From Pseudoselenomonas ruminantium (GTDB lineage: Bacteria; Bacillota; Negativicutes; Selenomonadales; Selenomonadaceae): DNA of 10,068 nucleotides. Of this stretch, positions 1-6,616 are shown one piece after another. Positions within the stretch are counted from its first letter, which is position 1. Each line of letters starts with the position of its first letter. The notes under the pieces are model-generated. The model ran no database searches. It was not told where the DNA came from and saw only the letters and a program-made list of their open reading frames with translations. Location of the stretch: contig DJYL01000143.1 of NCBI GenBank assembly GCA_002448495.1, positions 4,473 to 14,540 on the forward strand. The letters are read 5' to 3'. The position numbers and the translations under genes are program-made.

Positions 1-1
1 T

Positions 2-637
2 GGCGGCAGCAAGGAACAGGTAGCAGGGCTCTATGCCTAGCGTCTGGCAGAACTCGGCTATATTGCCGTGGCTGCCGATGCCCGCTATCAGGGAGCCAGC
101 GGCGGTGAGCCGCGTCTCCGTGATTATCCTTCCAACCGCATTGAGGATATCAGCGGCATGGTAGATTACCTGTCCACGCTCAAGAAGGTGGATAAGTCCC
201 GTATTGGTTCGCTGGGAATCTGCGGCGGTGGCGGCTATACGCTGGCAGCGGCGCAGACGGATAAGCGTATAAAAGCGGTAGCAACGCTGTCGATGTTCAA
301 CTCCGGGCGTGTACGCCGCAATGGTTTTCAGGATGCCGATGTGCAGGGAATTCAGAAGCGTCTCCAAAGAGCGGCAGAGGCCAGAGAAAAGGAACTGACA
401 GGCGAAATCGTCTATGAAGGTTTCCTGCCACCCAATTCTACTGATGAGCAGCTGCGTGCCAAGATGGCTGAACTTCCCGAGAACACACTTTATCGTGACG
501 GCATCGAATACTATGGACTTTCCCATCGTCATCCGAATGCCACGGGCAGCTATACCACGGAATCATTCATGAAGCTTATGGCCTTTGATGTGGAAGACCG
601 GATAGGAAGATCTCATTTTCTGTGTATTGTATGTTAG
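2..637 (+). pseudogene. Alpha/beta hydrolase (dienelactone-hydrolase-like), broken at both ends
   Basis: The reading frame is already open at base 2 and reads GGSKEQVAGLYA, then an in-frame TAG at 38-40, then RLAELGYIAVAADARYQG. The protein similarity runs unbroken across the stop, so this looks like a CAG-to-TAG nonsense change inside the gene. Downstream come family hallmarks: a SGGEPR segment and the nucleophile elbow GICGGGG (Cys codon at 221-223), followed by a KAVATLS strand. Such hydrolases (cysteine or serine nucleophile, cytoplasmic) normally continue past the MAFDVEDRIG region into strands carrying the catalytic Asp and His. Here the frame turns into unrelated residues RSHFLCIVC from about base 608 and stops, so the catalytic acid and histidine are missing. 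A GTG at 68 could restart translation but would give a catalytically incomplete protein. The true start lies left of the window. Family call is good; the exact substrate is unknown. Confidence 0.8.
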
Positions 638-648
638 GAGTTTTAACA

Positions 649-1185
649 ATGAGCAAGAAAGTTTTGATTTTATCCGGCAGTCCCCGCAAGGGAGGCAATT
701 CAGATTTTTTATGTGATGCTTTTATGAAAGGCGCGCAAGAGGCTGGTCACGATGTTGAGAAGATTTTCATCAATGACAAGAAAATCAGCTATTGTCGCGC
801 TTGCTATGTTTGTCGGCATACTCATAAGTGCTTCCAAAAGGATGATATGACGGAGATTTTGGATATGATGATTGATACCGATGTGCTGGTATTGGCTTCT
901 CCGGTGTATTTCTACGCGATTGCTGGTCAGGTAAAGACCATGCTGGATCGCACGTTGCCCCGCTGGACGGAGCTGAAGAACAAGGAATTTTATTATATCC
1001 TGACAGCGGCAGAGGACAGTGAAGCCATTATGCAGCGCTCGCTCGAATGCTTCCGTGGCTTTGCTGATTGTTTTGCCGGTATTGAGGAAAAGGGCGTGAT
1101 TTTGGCCCATGGTGTTTACGAAAAGGGCGAAGTCGTAAATTCATCCTATGAACAGCAGGCTTATGAAATGGGGAAAAACGTGTAA
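649..1185 (+). CDS. Isf-type iron-sulfur flavoprotein / NADPH-dependent FMN reductase family protein
   Basis: A 178-residue flavodoxin-fold protein. The FMN phosphate loop is GSPRKGGNS (residues 10-18) and the second flavin-contacting loop is SPVYFYA (84-90). Between them lies a compact cysteine motif C-x2-C-x2-C-x5-C at Cys49, 52, 55 and 61. It matches the CX2CX2CX4-7C signature of archaeal and bacterial Isf proteins, which carry FMN plus a [4Fe-4S] cluster and move electrons from ferredoxin or NAD(P)H to small acceptors. The length and the C-terminal AYEMGKNV agree with the paralogue at 8752-9300, so the gene is complete. I chose ATG 649 because TAGGAG (635-640) sits 8 bases upstream; a GTG at 622 has no comparable site. 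It lies between two broken genes. The cytoplasmic redox role is inferred from the family and the physiological acceptor is unknown. Confidence 0.88.
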   Translation: MSKKVLILSGSPRKGGNSDFLCDAFMKGAQEAGHDVEKIFINDKKISYCRACYVCRHTHKCFQKDDMTEILDMMIDTDVLVLASPVYFYAIAGQVKTMLDRTLPRWTELKNKEFYYILTAAEDSEAIMQRSLECFRGFADCFAGIEEKGVILAHGVYEKGEVVNSSYEQQAYEMGKNV

Positions 1186-1212
1186 TATTGTTTTTTGAGG
1201 AGGAAGATAAAA

Positions 1213-1506
1213 TTGGTCCTACAGCAAATGTTGATCTTTTTGGGCTATCCAATTTGGTGGGGCGATTTGCCCATGGGGGTATATACTTTCCTTGAAAGAG
1301 AAAATCTCGTCGGTAAGACGATAATTCCCTTCTGCACCCATGAAGGCAGTGGCTTAGGAAATACGGAACGCTTTATAGCAGAAAGCACCAAAGCAAAAGT
1401 ATTGCCAGGTTTGGAAATGCGTGGCCGTAAAGCACAGAATTCCCAAACAGAGGCAAAAGCAGAAATGGAAGAATGGATCAAAAAATCTCTTGCTGATATT
1501 AAATAA
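1213..1506 (+). pseudogene. Flavodoxin remnant lacking its N-terminal half
   Basis: The protein matches the C-terminal half of long-type Firmicute flavodoxins: FLGYPIWWGDLP, YTFLE, GKTIIPFCTHEGSGLG, then a closing amphipathic helix EEWIKKSL. The N-terminal 80-90 residues, which include the FMN phosphate-binding loop (T/S-x-T-G-x-T), are absent. Similarity begins at the strand just before GYPIWW, and only about seven unrelated codons precede it. A strong ribosome binding site GAGGAGG (1197-1203) is retained with an in-frame TTG at 1213, 9 bases on, so a 97-residue stump could still be translated. The same GAGGAGGAAGA string precedes the next gene (1511-1521), suggesting that this leader is the original one and that an internal deletion joined it directly to the second half. 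Without the phosphate loop, FMN binding is unlikely. An alternative start is ATG 1228. Confidence 0.82.
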
Positions 1507-1525
1507 AGACGAGGAGGAAGAATTT

Positions 1526-2000
1526 ATGAAAAGCAAAAAAATATTGGCTATGACTTTGGCCATGGGGCTGGCTGCCGGCAGCGCACAGTGACAAAGTAAA
1601 GGGCGTTATTGCATTGGAACCGGGGACGTTCCCTTTCCCGAAGGGGGAAGTGCCTGAGGTTGAAGCTACAACAAGCCCGTTTCCGACACCGGGAATGGAG
1701 GTAAGCGATGAAGAATTCCAGCGCTTGCTTAAAATTCCGATGGTCGTATACTTCGGCGATAATATCATAACCGGATCCGAACCAGATAAACATTGGGGAC
1801 TGGATAACTGGCGTGTGCGTTTGAATCTGGCCCGGAAGTGGGAACAGGTTATGAAAAAACATGGCGGTGATGTGCAGGTTGTCTATCTGCCGGATATTGG
1901 CATCAAGGGAAATACCCACTTCCTTATGGCTGACCTCAACAATCAGGAAGTGGCCGACACGATGGAAAAATGGCTGAAAGATAAAGGCCTGTCCAAGTAA
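1526..2000 (+). pseudogene. Secreted alpha/beta hydrolase remnant: signal peptide joined out of frame to the C-terminal third
   Basis: After GAGGAGG (1511-1517), ATG 1526 opens a typical signal peptide, MKSKKILAMTLAMGLAAGSA, but the frame closes at TGA 1589-1591 after 21 codons. From about 1590 another frame reads DKVKGVIALEPGTFPFP through to GNTHFLMADLNNQEVADTMEKWLKDKGLSK, ending at TAA 1998-2000. That is the C-terminal part of exported alpha/beta hydrolases, including the catalytic-His segment (GNTH, then DLNN). The middle of the protein, which would hold the nucleophile elbow, is gone, and the two parts are in different frames. This fits an internal deletion of several hundred bases not divisible by three. 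A restart at TTG 1614 has no ribosome binding site. The cupin gene follows after 11 bases, so the remnant was probably co-transcribed with it. The hydrolase call is fairly sure; the substrate is unknown. Confidence 0.82.
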
Positions 2001-2011
2001 GGGGGCGCAAT

Positions 2012-2923
2012 ATGTTCAAATGGATTTTGTTTTTCACGTTGATGATTTCGCTGGTTTCAACGGTTGAAGCACATGAAGCAGACAAGCAAAAAATGCCCTT
2101 GCCTTTAGGCAAAGACATTTCGGAGCGTTTTACAGGTACGGTTCATCGCCATGACCTGATTGTGGCGGATGACGCCTACAAGGTGCCGCAGACCAATGTG
2201 ATTACTTTTGAAGCCGGAAGTTACAGCGGCTGGCATACCCATGGGGCCATGACCGTGATTGGCGTGGCAGGCCTGGGCATTTATCAGGAATGGGGCAAAG
2301 AACCGGTGCTGATAAAACCCGGTGATGTGGTGCAGATTCCGGCAGGCGTGAGTCATTTTCATGGTGCTGTCAAAGATTCTCCTTTTCAGCAGTTTGTCGT
2401 ATACGACAAGGAATGGCAGCCGCAAGCAGGAGCAAAGGCGCATAGCGGGCCGGTTAGTACGCAGGAATACAATAGCATCAAGTTTTCTGCTGCTATGAGC
2501 AAAGCCGCAGCGGAAAAAAAGAAAAATGAATTCTTGTTTCATTATAATGAAAAGCCGTTTACCTCGCCTAACTTCAATAATCCCGTATATTTGGGCAAGG
2601 TGCTGTCCAAGCCTAATGAAGCAGGCTCGCCGGAGTGGGTATATGTGGTGTTCCCCAAGGGAACATATAATCGCTGGCACAGCCACAAGACCGGTCAGAT
2701 TCTGATTGCAACCGATGGTGTCGGTTATCATCAGGTAAAAGGCGGCAAGCTGGAAAAATTGCAGCCGGGAGATGTGGTATTTTGCCCGCCGGGGGTTATC
2801 CATTGGCATGGCGCAGCGCCGGACAGCAGCTTTGCACATATCGCCATCAACCCGCAGGATAATCACGAGGTAAGCTGGTACGATTTTCCTACCGCAGAAT
2901 ATGCGGCTATTCCCTTTAATTGA
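2012..2923 (+). CDS. Exported double-cupin protein
   Basis: A 303-residue protein with a Sec signal peptide (K3, hydrophobic 4-17, likely cleavage after VEA at residue 20). Two cupin domains follow. The first has metal-ligand motif GWHTHG (His75, His77) and a second motif PGDVVQIPAGVSHFHGA (His115, His117). The second has RWHSHKTGQ (His223, His225) and PGDVVFCPPGVIHWHGA (His264, His266). Both sites keep their histidines, so two metal sites (Fe, Mn or similar) are plausible. A lysine-rich linker (AAAEKKKNE, about 165-173) separates the domains. Bicupins of this type are usually annotated only as cupin-domain proteins; oxygenase, isomerase or binding roles are all possible. ATG 2012 follows AAGGGGG (1999-2005) and lies 11 bases after the hydrolase remnant, so it is the last gene of the left operon. 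The envelope location is inferred from the signal peptide. Confidence 0.87.
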   Translation: MFKWILFFTLMISLVSTVEAHEADKQKMPLPLGKDISERFTGTVHRHDLIVADDAYKVPQTNVITFEAGSYSGWHTHGAMTVIGVAGLGIYQEWGKEPVLIKPGDVVQIPAGVSHFHGAVKDSPFQQFVVYDKEWQPQAGAKAHSGPVSTQEYNSIKFSAAMSKAAAEKKKNEFLFHYNEKPFTSPNFNNPVYLGKVLSKPNEAGSPEWVYVVFPKGTYNRWHSHKTGQILIATDGVGYHQVKGGKLEKLQPGDVVFCPPGVIHWHGAAPDSSFAHIAINPQDNHEVSWYDFPTAEYAAIPFN

Positions 2924-2932
2924 AACGTTATT

Positions 2933-2960
2933 TGCCAGGAAAATCTTTTTCCTCAGGGCA
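2933..2960 (+). terminator. Hairpin after the cupin gene, possible weak terminator
   Basis: AGGAAAA (2937-2943) pairs with TTTTCCT (2947-2953) around a 3-base loop. TGCC (2933-2936) can pair with GGCA (2957-2960) across a 3-base bulge. It lies 10 bases after the cupin stop codon. There is no run of T after it, so it is not a classical intrinsic terminator. It could instead be a processing or operator element for the gene at 3023. Confidence 0.35.
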
Positions 2961-3022
2961 GGTTTTGGTAAAATAACACTAAGAATATTTTAGGAAAAGT
3001 TATATTGAGAGGAGAGTTTACA

Positions 3023-3640
3023 ATGAAAGTTATGATGGTCAATGGTTCACCACATCCGCAGGGCAATACGGCAATGGCTTTGCAGGAAATGCAGAAAGTC
3101 TTTGCGGAAAACGGTGTAGAAGTCGAAATGGTTCATGTGGGCAATAAAGCAATTCGCGGCTGCATAGGCTGTCGGGCCTGCGCGCAGAAGGGAAAATGTG
3201 TGTTTGACGATATCGTCAATGAAACGGCGCCGCTGTTTGCCGAATGTGATGGCCTGGTCGTGGGCAGCCCGGTCTATTACGCTTCAGCCAATGCGACCTT
3301 GGTCGCTTATCTGACGCGCCTGTTTTTCAGCACCGGTTTTGACAAGACGATGAAAGTGGGAGCAAGTGTAGTTGTGGCCCGGCGTGGCGGTTTGTCGGCA
3401 ACCTTTGACGAACTCAATAAGTTCTTCACCATCTCGGGCATGCCCATTGCTGCCAGTCAATACTGGAACAGCGTTCATGGCGGAGCACCGGGAGAAGCGG
3501 TGCAGGATATTGAGGGCATGCAGACTATGCGGACACTGGCGCGCAATATGACTTTCCTGATGAAGAGCATTAAGCTGGGCAAGGAACAGCTGGGTCTGCC
3601 GGAAAAAGAGCCGTGGCAAGCAACCAATTTTATCCGTTGA
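3023..3640 (+). CDS. Isf-type iron-sulfur flavoprotein / flavodoxin-family oxidoreductase
   Basis: A 205-residue flavodoxin-fold protein. The FMN phosphate loop is GSPHPQGNT (residues 8-16), the cysteine motif C-x2-C-x2-C-x5-C is at Cys47, 50, 53 and 59, and the flavin loop is SPVYYASAN (82-90). The cysteine spacing fits Isf proteins with an FMN and a [4Fe-4S] cluster. It is about 25 residues longer than the two other copies here. It carries a distinct C-terminal region (VVARRGGLSATFDELNKFF, then NSVHGG) typical of a second subgroup of NAD(P)H-dependent oxidoreductases. ATG 3023 follows GAGGAGAG; the TTG at 3005 in the same frame has no ribosome binding site. It stands alone: 99 bases separate it from the cupin and a terminator follows within 4 bases of the stop. 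I see no clear promoter just upstream. Substrate unknown. Confidence 0.87.
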   Translation: MKVMMVNGSPHPQGNTAMALQEMQKVFAENGVEVEMVHVGNKAIRGCIGCRACAQKGKCVFDDIVNETAPLFAECDGLVVGSPVYYASANATLVAYLTRLFFSTGFDKTMKVGASVVVARRGGLSATFDELNKFFTISGMPIAASQYWNSVHGGAPGEAVQDIEGMQTMRTLARNMTFLMKSIKLGKEQLGLPEKEPWQATNFIR

Positions 3641-3643
3641 TAA

Positions 3644-3672
3644 AAAACACCACCCCAAAAGGGTGGTGTTTT
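3644..3672. terminator. Bidirectional intrinsic terminator between convergent genes
   Basis: A perfect 12-bp stem, AAAACACCACCC (3644-3655) and GGGTGGTGTTTT (3661-3672), with a 5-base loop. On the + strand the stem ends in four T. On the - strand the transcript runs into six T (complement of 3642-3647), so termination should be stronger for the small - strand gene at 3713-3877. It ends both the Isf gene at 3023 and that small gene. Confidence 0.9.
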
Positions 3673-3712
3673 GAGCGTTCAATAATCGGTTTTTAGCGAT
3701 GTTGACGTTATT

Positions 3713-3877
3713 TTAGCAGAAGAACGACATTCTGGCAGAAGCCTTGTAGTTCTCGGCTAATTTACGCAAATTTTCTCTGCCGTCGGCAACGGTTTCATCG
3801 TACATGCGTCTTGCTGCACTTTCGCTAATCATATATTTCCAAACCAGTGCCTTAATAATAAATTCTCTTTCTAACAT
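3713..3877 (-). CDS. Small uncharacterised protein, 54 residues
   Basis: The - strand start codon is at 3877-3875 and TAA is at 3715-3713. The protein begins MLEREFIIKALVWKYMISES and ends ENYKASARMSFFC. I do not recognise a family. It looks mostly helical and highly charged, with a basic/acidic pattern (RRMYDE, RENLRK), no signal peptide or membrane segment, and a single Cys as the last residue. The case for a real gene is contextual. A GGAGGA ribosome binding site lies about 5 bases before the ATG, a near-consensus sigma-70 promoter lies upstream, and a terminator with a good T-run lies 41 bases after the stop. It is the only - strand gene in the window and transcribes toward the Isf gene. 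Possible roles include a small regulator or protein-binding helix, but nothing in the sequence decides this. Confidence 0.75.
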   Translation of the reverse strand: MLEREFIIKALVWKYMISESAARRMYDETVADGRENLRKLAENYKASARMSFFC

Positions 3878-3918
3878 AATTTCCTCCATCTTTTTCGATA
3901 TCCCATTAACAGATTGCT

Positions 3919-3947
3919 ACTATATCGTAAATATTACCCTCTGTCAA
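3919..3947 (-). promoter_or_regulatory. Sigma-70-type promoter for the 54-residue gene
   Basis: Reading the - strand, TTGACA (3947-3942, perfect -35) is followed by a 17-base spacer and TATAGT (3924-3919, five of six -10 bases). The start codon lies about 40 bases downstream. A 6-bp inverted repeat, CGATAT (3896-3901) and ATATCG (3922-3927), flanks the expected transcription start and overlaps the -10. It could be an operator. Confidence 0.82.
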
Positions 3948-3981
3948 TACTTTTTTTTCGCAAAAAATGAATTGCTGACAG
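3941..3981. repeat. 41-bp imperfect dyad at the -35 of the small-gene promoter
   Basis: CTGTCA (3941-3946) and TGACAG (3976-3981) are exact inverted arms. Inside them TTTTTT (3951-3956) and AAAAAA (3962-3967) form a second set of arms around a short CG-containing loop. The left arm overlaps the -35 of the - strand promoter. It may be a regulatory site for the small gene and the divergent FAD oxidoreductase gene, or a cruciform-prone AT-rich element. Confidence 0.45.
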
Positions 3982-4046
3982 CCTGCAAATTTTTTTTATA
4001 AACAAAGATAATAAAGTAATAAATCATATTGAGCATAGTGGTAATT

Positions 4047-4075
4047 TTTATCAGAGAACTTCATTGATTTACAAT
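4047..4075 (+). promoter_or_regulatory. Weak candidate promoter for the FAD oxidoreductase gene
   Basis: TTTATC, a 17-base spacer, then TACAAT (five of six -10 bases). The -35 matches only three of six, so an activator or another sigma factor may be needed, or the real promoter lies elsewhere in 3950-4160. It is listed because nothing better serves the gene at 4179. Confidence 0.3.
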
Positions 4076-4178
4076 ATATTCGTAACTCCTCGCAGGCAAT
4101 AAGCAGGAAAATAGGCTGAATTTGACGAAAAGGAAATTTTAGGAAACGAAATGTAGCTTTGCATGAGGAGTGAACGCA

Positions 4179-5564
4179 ATGGAAAAATCCTTTAAGGGCA
4201 CCATGAGCTATGCCGGCAGGGAAATTCCTGTTTTATATTCCGTGGATGTATGTGTAGCTGGCGGCGGCCCGTCCGGGACGGCTGCTGCTGTTATGGCAGC
4301 ACGGAATGGGGCGAAGACTGTGCTGGTGGAGCGTGGTGTGGCTTTGGGCGGCCTTGCGGTATTGGGCTGCGTTTATCCCTTTATGGATACCCATGCGCCG
4401 GACAGCGACACGCCTTATGTTGCGGAGGTGAAGGAACGGCTGCGCAAAGCTGGTATTGAGCCTTTTGATGGTGTGACGCAGCAGACTTGGCACAACCCTG
4501 AGACACTGTCGCTCATTTATGATGAAATGTGTGAGGAGGCAGGCGTAGACGTTCTGTATCAGACGGTGTTGGTCGATACCGTTTGCAAGGGTTCCGTCAT
4601 TGAAGCCTGTATAGTCCAGACCATTGCCGGACTGGCGGCTGTTCGTGCCAAGACTTTTATTGACAGCACAGGAGATGCATACCTGTCTCGCGCGGCTGGC
4701 GTTCCCTATGAGCGCGGCTATGAAAAGACGGGAAATAATCAGCCGTTGTCCTTCCGTTTTGAAATGGGCGGAATAGATGTGGACAGACTTTATCAGCATG
4801 TGGCCGTGGAGCTCAAGGAAGACTGGTGCAAGTCCAAACCGCCGTATTTTGAAATTGCTGAAGCCATGCACCGCAAGCAGAGATACAAGCTGGAGGAATT
4901 GATGGCGGAGGGCGTGAAAACAGGGGAAATCACGCAGGAAGAAGCGGAGTACATGCAGGCCTATACCATTATCGGCAAGAACGGGGTTATGAGCATGAAC
5001 TGTCCGGAAATTCCCGTGAAATTCTCTGCCTCGAACCCGGTTTCCTATAGCAAGGCAGTAACCTATGGCCGCAAGATGATGCATCATATTGCAAATTATC
5101 TGATTCGTCATTTGCCGGGCTTTGAGAAGGCCTTTATCAGCCGTGAAGCGGCTATGCTGGGTGCGCGGGAATCCTGGCGTATTCGCGGCAAGCACTATCT
5201 GGTCGAAGATGATTACCACAACCAGAGCCGTTTTGCCGATGCGGTGTGCCGTACGGCATGGTTTATTGATGCCCATGGAGAAAAGGTTTCGGAAAAACTG
5301 CCCAAGGGCGGGTTCTATGAAATTCCTTATGGTTCGTTGGTTACGGAGCAGATAGAAAATCTGCTGGTGACCGGACGCTGTATCAGTGCCAGCTTTATCC
5401 TGCAGGCCTCCATGCGCATCCAGCCTACCTGCATGAGCATTGGTGAAGCCGCAGGCATTGCGGCAGCTTGGGGAGTTAAGCATAAAATTGCCGCGAATGC
5501 GCTCAAGTGGGAGGAAATACCGGCTGATAGGCGCAGTTATGTATCGGTAGGAGGAAAATCATAA
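4179..5564 (+). CDS. FAD-dependent oxidoreductase (FAD_oxidored family)
   Basis: A 461-residue flavoprotein. Near the N-terminus a Rossmann dinucleotide motif VCVAGGGPSGTAAAVMAARNGAKTVLVE (split: GGGPSG at 28-33, closing acidic Glu51) binds the ADP part of FAD. The GGLAVLGCVYPFM segment and FIDSTGDAYLSRAAG are typical of the large FAD_oxidored family of anaerobic bacteria. The C-terminal block LLVTGRCISAS followed by SIGEAAGIAAA is the second FAD-contacting region. The length is normal and no frame damage is visible. Substrates in this family are mostly unknown. The protein has no signal peptide, so it should be cytoplasmic. ATG 4179 is preferred because GAGGAG (4165-4170) lies 8 bases upstream; a GTG at 4170 overlaps that site. 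The ketopantoate-reductase-like gene follows after 37 bases, so the two are likely co-transcribed. Confidence 0.88.
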   Translation: MEKSFKGTMSYAGREIPVLYSVDVCVAGGGPSGTAAAVMAARNGAKTVLVERGVALGGLAVLGCVYPFMDTHAPDSDTPYVAEVKERLRKAGIEPFDGVTQQTWHNPETLSLIYDEMCEEAGVDVLYQTVLVDTVCKGSVIEACIVQTIAGLAAVRAKTFIDSTGDAYLSRAAGVPYERGYEKTGNNQPLSFRFEMGGIDVDRLYQHVAVELKEDWCKSKPPYFEIAEAMHRKQRYKLEELMAEGVKTGEITQEEAEYMQAYTIIGKNGVMSMNCPEIPVKFSASNPVSYSKAVTYGRKMMHHIANYLIRHLPGFEKAFISREAAMLGARESWRIRGKHYLVEDDYHNQSRFADAVCRTAWFIDAHGEKVSEKLPKGGFYEIPYGSLVTEQIENLLVTGRCISASFILQASMRIQPTCMSIGEAAGIAAAWGVKHKIAANALKWEEIPADRRSYVSVGGKS

Positions 5565-5601
5565 CTTTTGCTGATTAGGGCATGTTGATGAGGTGATGAG
5601 T

Positions 5602-6522
5602 GTGAAATTTTGTATCTTTGGTGCCGGGGGCACCGGTGGCGTGTTGGCGGCTTATCTGGCCATGGCCGGAAATGATGTGACCGTGATTGCCCGCGGGGCG
5701 CATTTAGCAGCCATACGGGAACACGGCCTGACTCTGCGGACAAATCATCGGGGGACGGAGCAAATCAAAAGCGTCAAAGCCTGCACTGCAGAAGACTATC
5801 ATGATGTGCCGGATGTGCTGCTGGTTTGCGTAAAATACTACAATATTGAAGATGCCATCGCTTTTGCCAAGGAAAAAATGAGCGCCGATGTGTTAATCGT
5901 GCCGGTGCTCAATGTGTTCGGCACGGGCGGCGTTATGCAGGAAAAGCTGCCGGAGTTTACCTGTTTGGATGGCTGTATCTATGTCATGGGCGAAATTGCC
6001 TCGCCGGGCGTTATCTATCAATCGGATAAGATGCTGCGGGTGATTTTTGGCTACCGTCCACAGCAGGAAGTTCGTCTGCTGGCTAAGGCTCAGGAATTGG
6101 AGCAGGTTATGCAGCAGGCACAAATCCGTGCACATTTCAGCGACAACATCATCCGTGATGCCTTGCAGAAATTTGCCTTTGTTTCACCGGCGGCTGCTGC
6201 CGGGGCGTATTTTAACGAGACAAGTGAAACGTTTCAGGTGGAAGGCAAAGAGCGCACTATGTTCATTGGGCTGATTAAGGAAGTGGAAGCTCTGGGCAAA
6301 GCGATGGGGATTACCTTTGAAAGCAATCTGGTGGAAACGGGGCTGAAAATCATGGATGCCCTGAAGGCCGGTTCCACAATGTCCATGCAACGGGATATAC
6401 AGCGGGGCAGGAATTCTGAATTTGCAGGTTTGGTGGAACGCGTGGTGGCGTTGGGACAGGAATACGGTGTAGCTGTGCCCTTGTATCAGCAGATTGCGGA
6501 TTGGGGCAGAAAAAATTTATAA
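5602..6522 (+). CDS. Ketopantoate reductase-like (ApbA/PanE family) NAD(P)-dependent dehydrogenase
   Basis: A 306-residue protein of the ApbA/PanE family. It opens with MKFCIFGAGGTGGVLAAYLA, the family's standard N-terminal NADP-binding strand and loop (GAGGTGG, residues 7-13). Lys190 (ALQKFAF) fits the catalytic lysine. The C-terminal domain has STMSMQRDIQRGRNSE (Glu273), matching the S-S-M-x-x-D-x-x-x-G-x-x-x-E pattern. In true ketopantoate reductases the lysine is followed four residues later by a substrate-binding Asn (K-L-x-x-N). Here that position is Val (K-F-A-F-V-S-P), so this is probably a paralogue acting on another 2-keto acid rather than the pantothenate enzyme. GTG 5602 is chosen because it gives the canonical N-terminus and lies 8 bases after GAGG (5590-5593). 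The ATG at 5596 and GTG at 5593 are too close to it. Confidence 0.85.
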   Translation: MKFCIFGAGGTGGVLAAYLAMAGNDVTVIARGAHLAAIREHGLTLRTNHRGTEQIKSVKACTAEDYHDVPDVLLVCVKYYNIEDAIAFAKEKMSADVLIVPVLNVFGTGGVMQEKLPEFTCLDGCIYVMGEIASPGVIYQSDKMLRVIFGYRPQQEVRLLAKAQELEQVMQQAQIRAHFSDNIIRDALQKFAFVSPAAAAGAYFNETSETFQVEGKERTMFIGLIKEVEALGKAMGITFESNLVETGLKIMDALKAGSTMSMQRDIQRGRNSEFAGLVERVVALGQEYGVAVPLYQQIADWGRKNL

Positions 6523-6532
6523 GCAAGCGGGT

Positions 6533-6561
6533 TTGTAAACTTTACATAAAAGGTGTATACT
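6533..6561 (+). promoter_or_regulatory. Sigma-70-type promoter for the 2-hydroxyacid dehydrogenase
   Basis: TTGTAA (6533-6538, four of six), a 17-base spacer, then TATACT (6556-6561, five of six). It lies 55 bases before the GTG start at 6617, in a short gap after the ketopantoate-reductase-like gene, so the dehydrogenase can be transcribed independently. Confidence 0.7.
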
Positions 6562-6615
6562 GTAAAAGTGTTAATGTACATTATATATTTACAATAAGTA
6601 AAGGGGTTATGTAAA
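6534..6615. promoter_or_regulatory. Cluster of operator-like dyads around the dehydrogenase promoter
   Basis: TGTAAA-C-TTTACA (6534-6546) is a perfect dyad covering the -35. TAATGTACATTA (6572-6583) is a perfect 12-bp palindrome about 10 bases past the -10. Further TGTAAA or TTTACA half-sites occur at 6561-6566, 6588-6593 and 6610-6615. The repetition of one hexamer in both orientations across 82 bases suggests cooperative binding of a regulator. Its identity is not decided by the sequence. Confidence 0.6.
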
Positions 6616-6616
6616 C

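Larger units (their letters stand above)
3878..4178. other. Divergent AT-rich intergenic region
   Basis: About 300 bases separate the small - strand gene from the FAD oxidoreductase at 4179. It contains the - strand promoter and the dyad described separately, then a very AT-rich stretch (about 3985-4080). The best + strand promoter candidate I can find is TTTATC (4047-4052), 17 bases, TACAAT (4070-4075): a good -10 with a poor -35. About 75 bases from there to the ribosome binding site GAGGAG (4165-4170) form a leader with no recognisable riboswitch or terminator. No protein-coding sequence is credible here. Confidence 0.6.

Noticed and set aside
38..40. TAG as a pyrrolysine or readthrough codon
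   Set aside because: A CAG-to-TAG change in a Gln position, together with loss of the catalytic C-terminus, is better explained by decay.
1589..1591. TGA after the signal peptide read as selenocysteine
   Set aside because: The hydrolase homology resumes in a different frame, so recoding would not restore the protein, and no selenocysteine-insertion hairpin is evident.
2105..2866. Open frame of 253 codons on the - strand
   Set aside because: It lies opposite the double-cupin gene whose motifs are clear, and shows no recognisable domain.
3804..4001. 65-codon hydrophobic frame on the + strand
   Set aside because: It overlaps the - strand small gene and its promoter, has no ribosome binding site, and its hydrophobicity comes from AT-rich DNA.
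4070..4178. Riboswitch or attenuator in the leader of the FAD oxidoreductase gene
   Set aside because: I found no strong hairpin followed by a T-run and no recognisable aptamer core.
4233..5483. Long open frame (416 codons) on the - strand
   Set aside because: It is antisense to the well-supported FAD oxidoreductase, has no ribosome binding site or family motif, and its composition (His/Arg-rich) is typical of a shadow frame.
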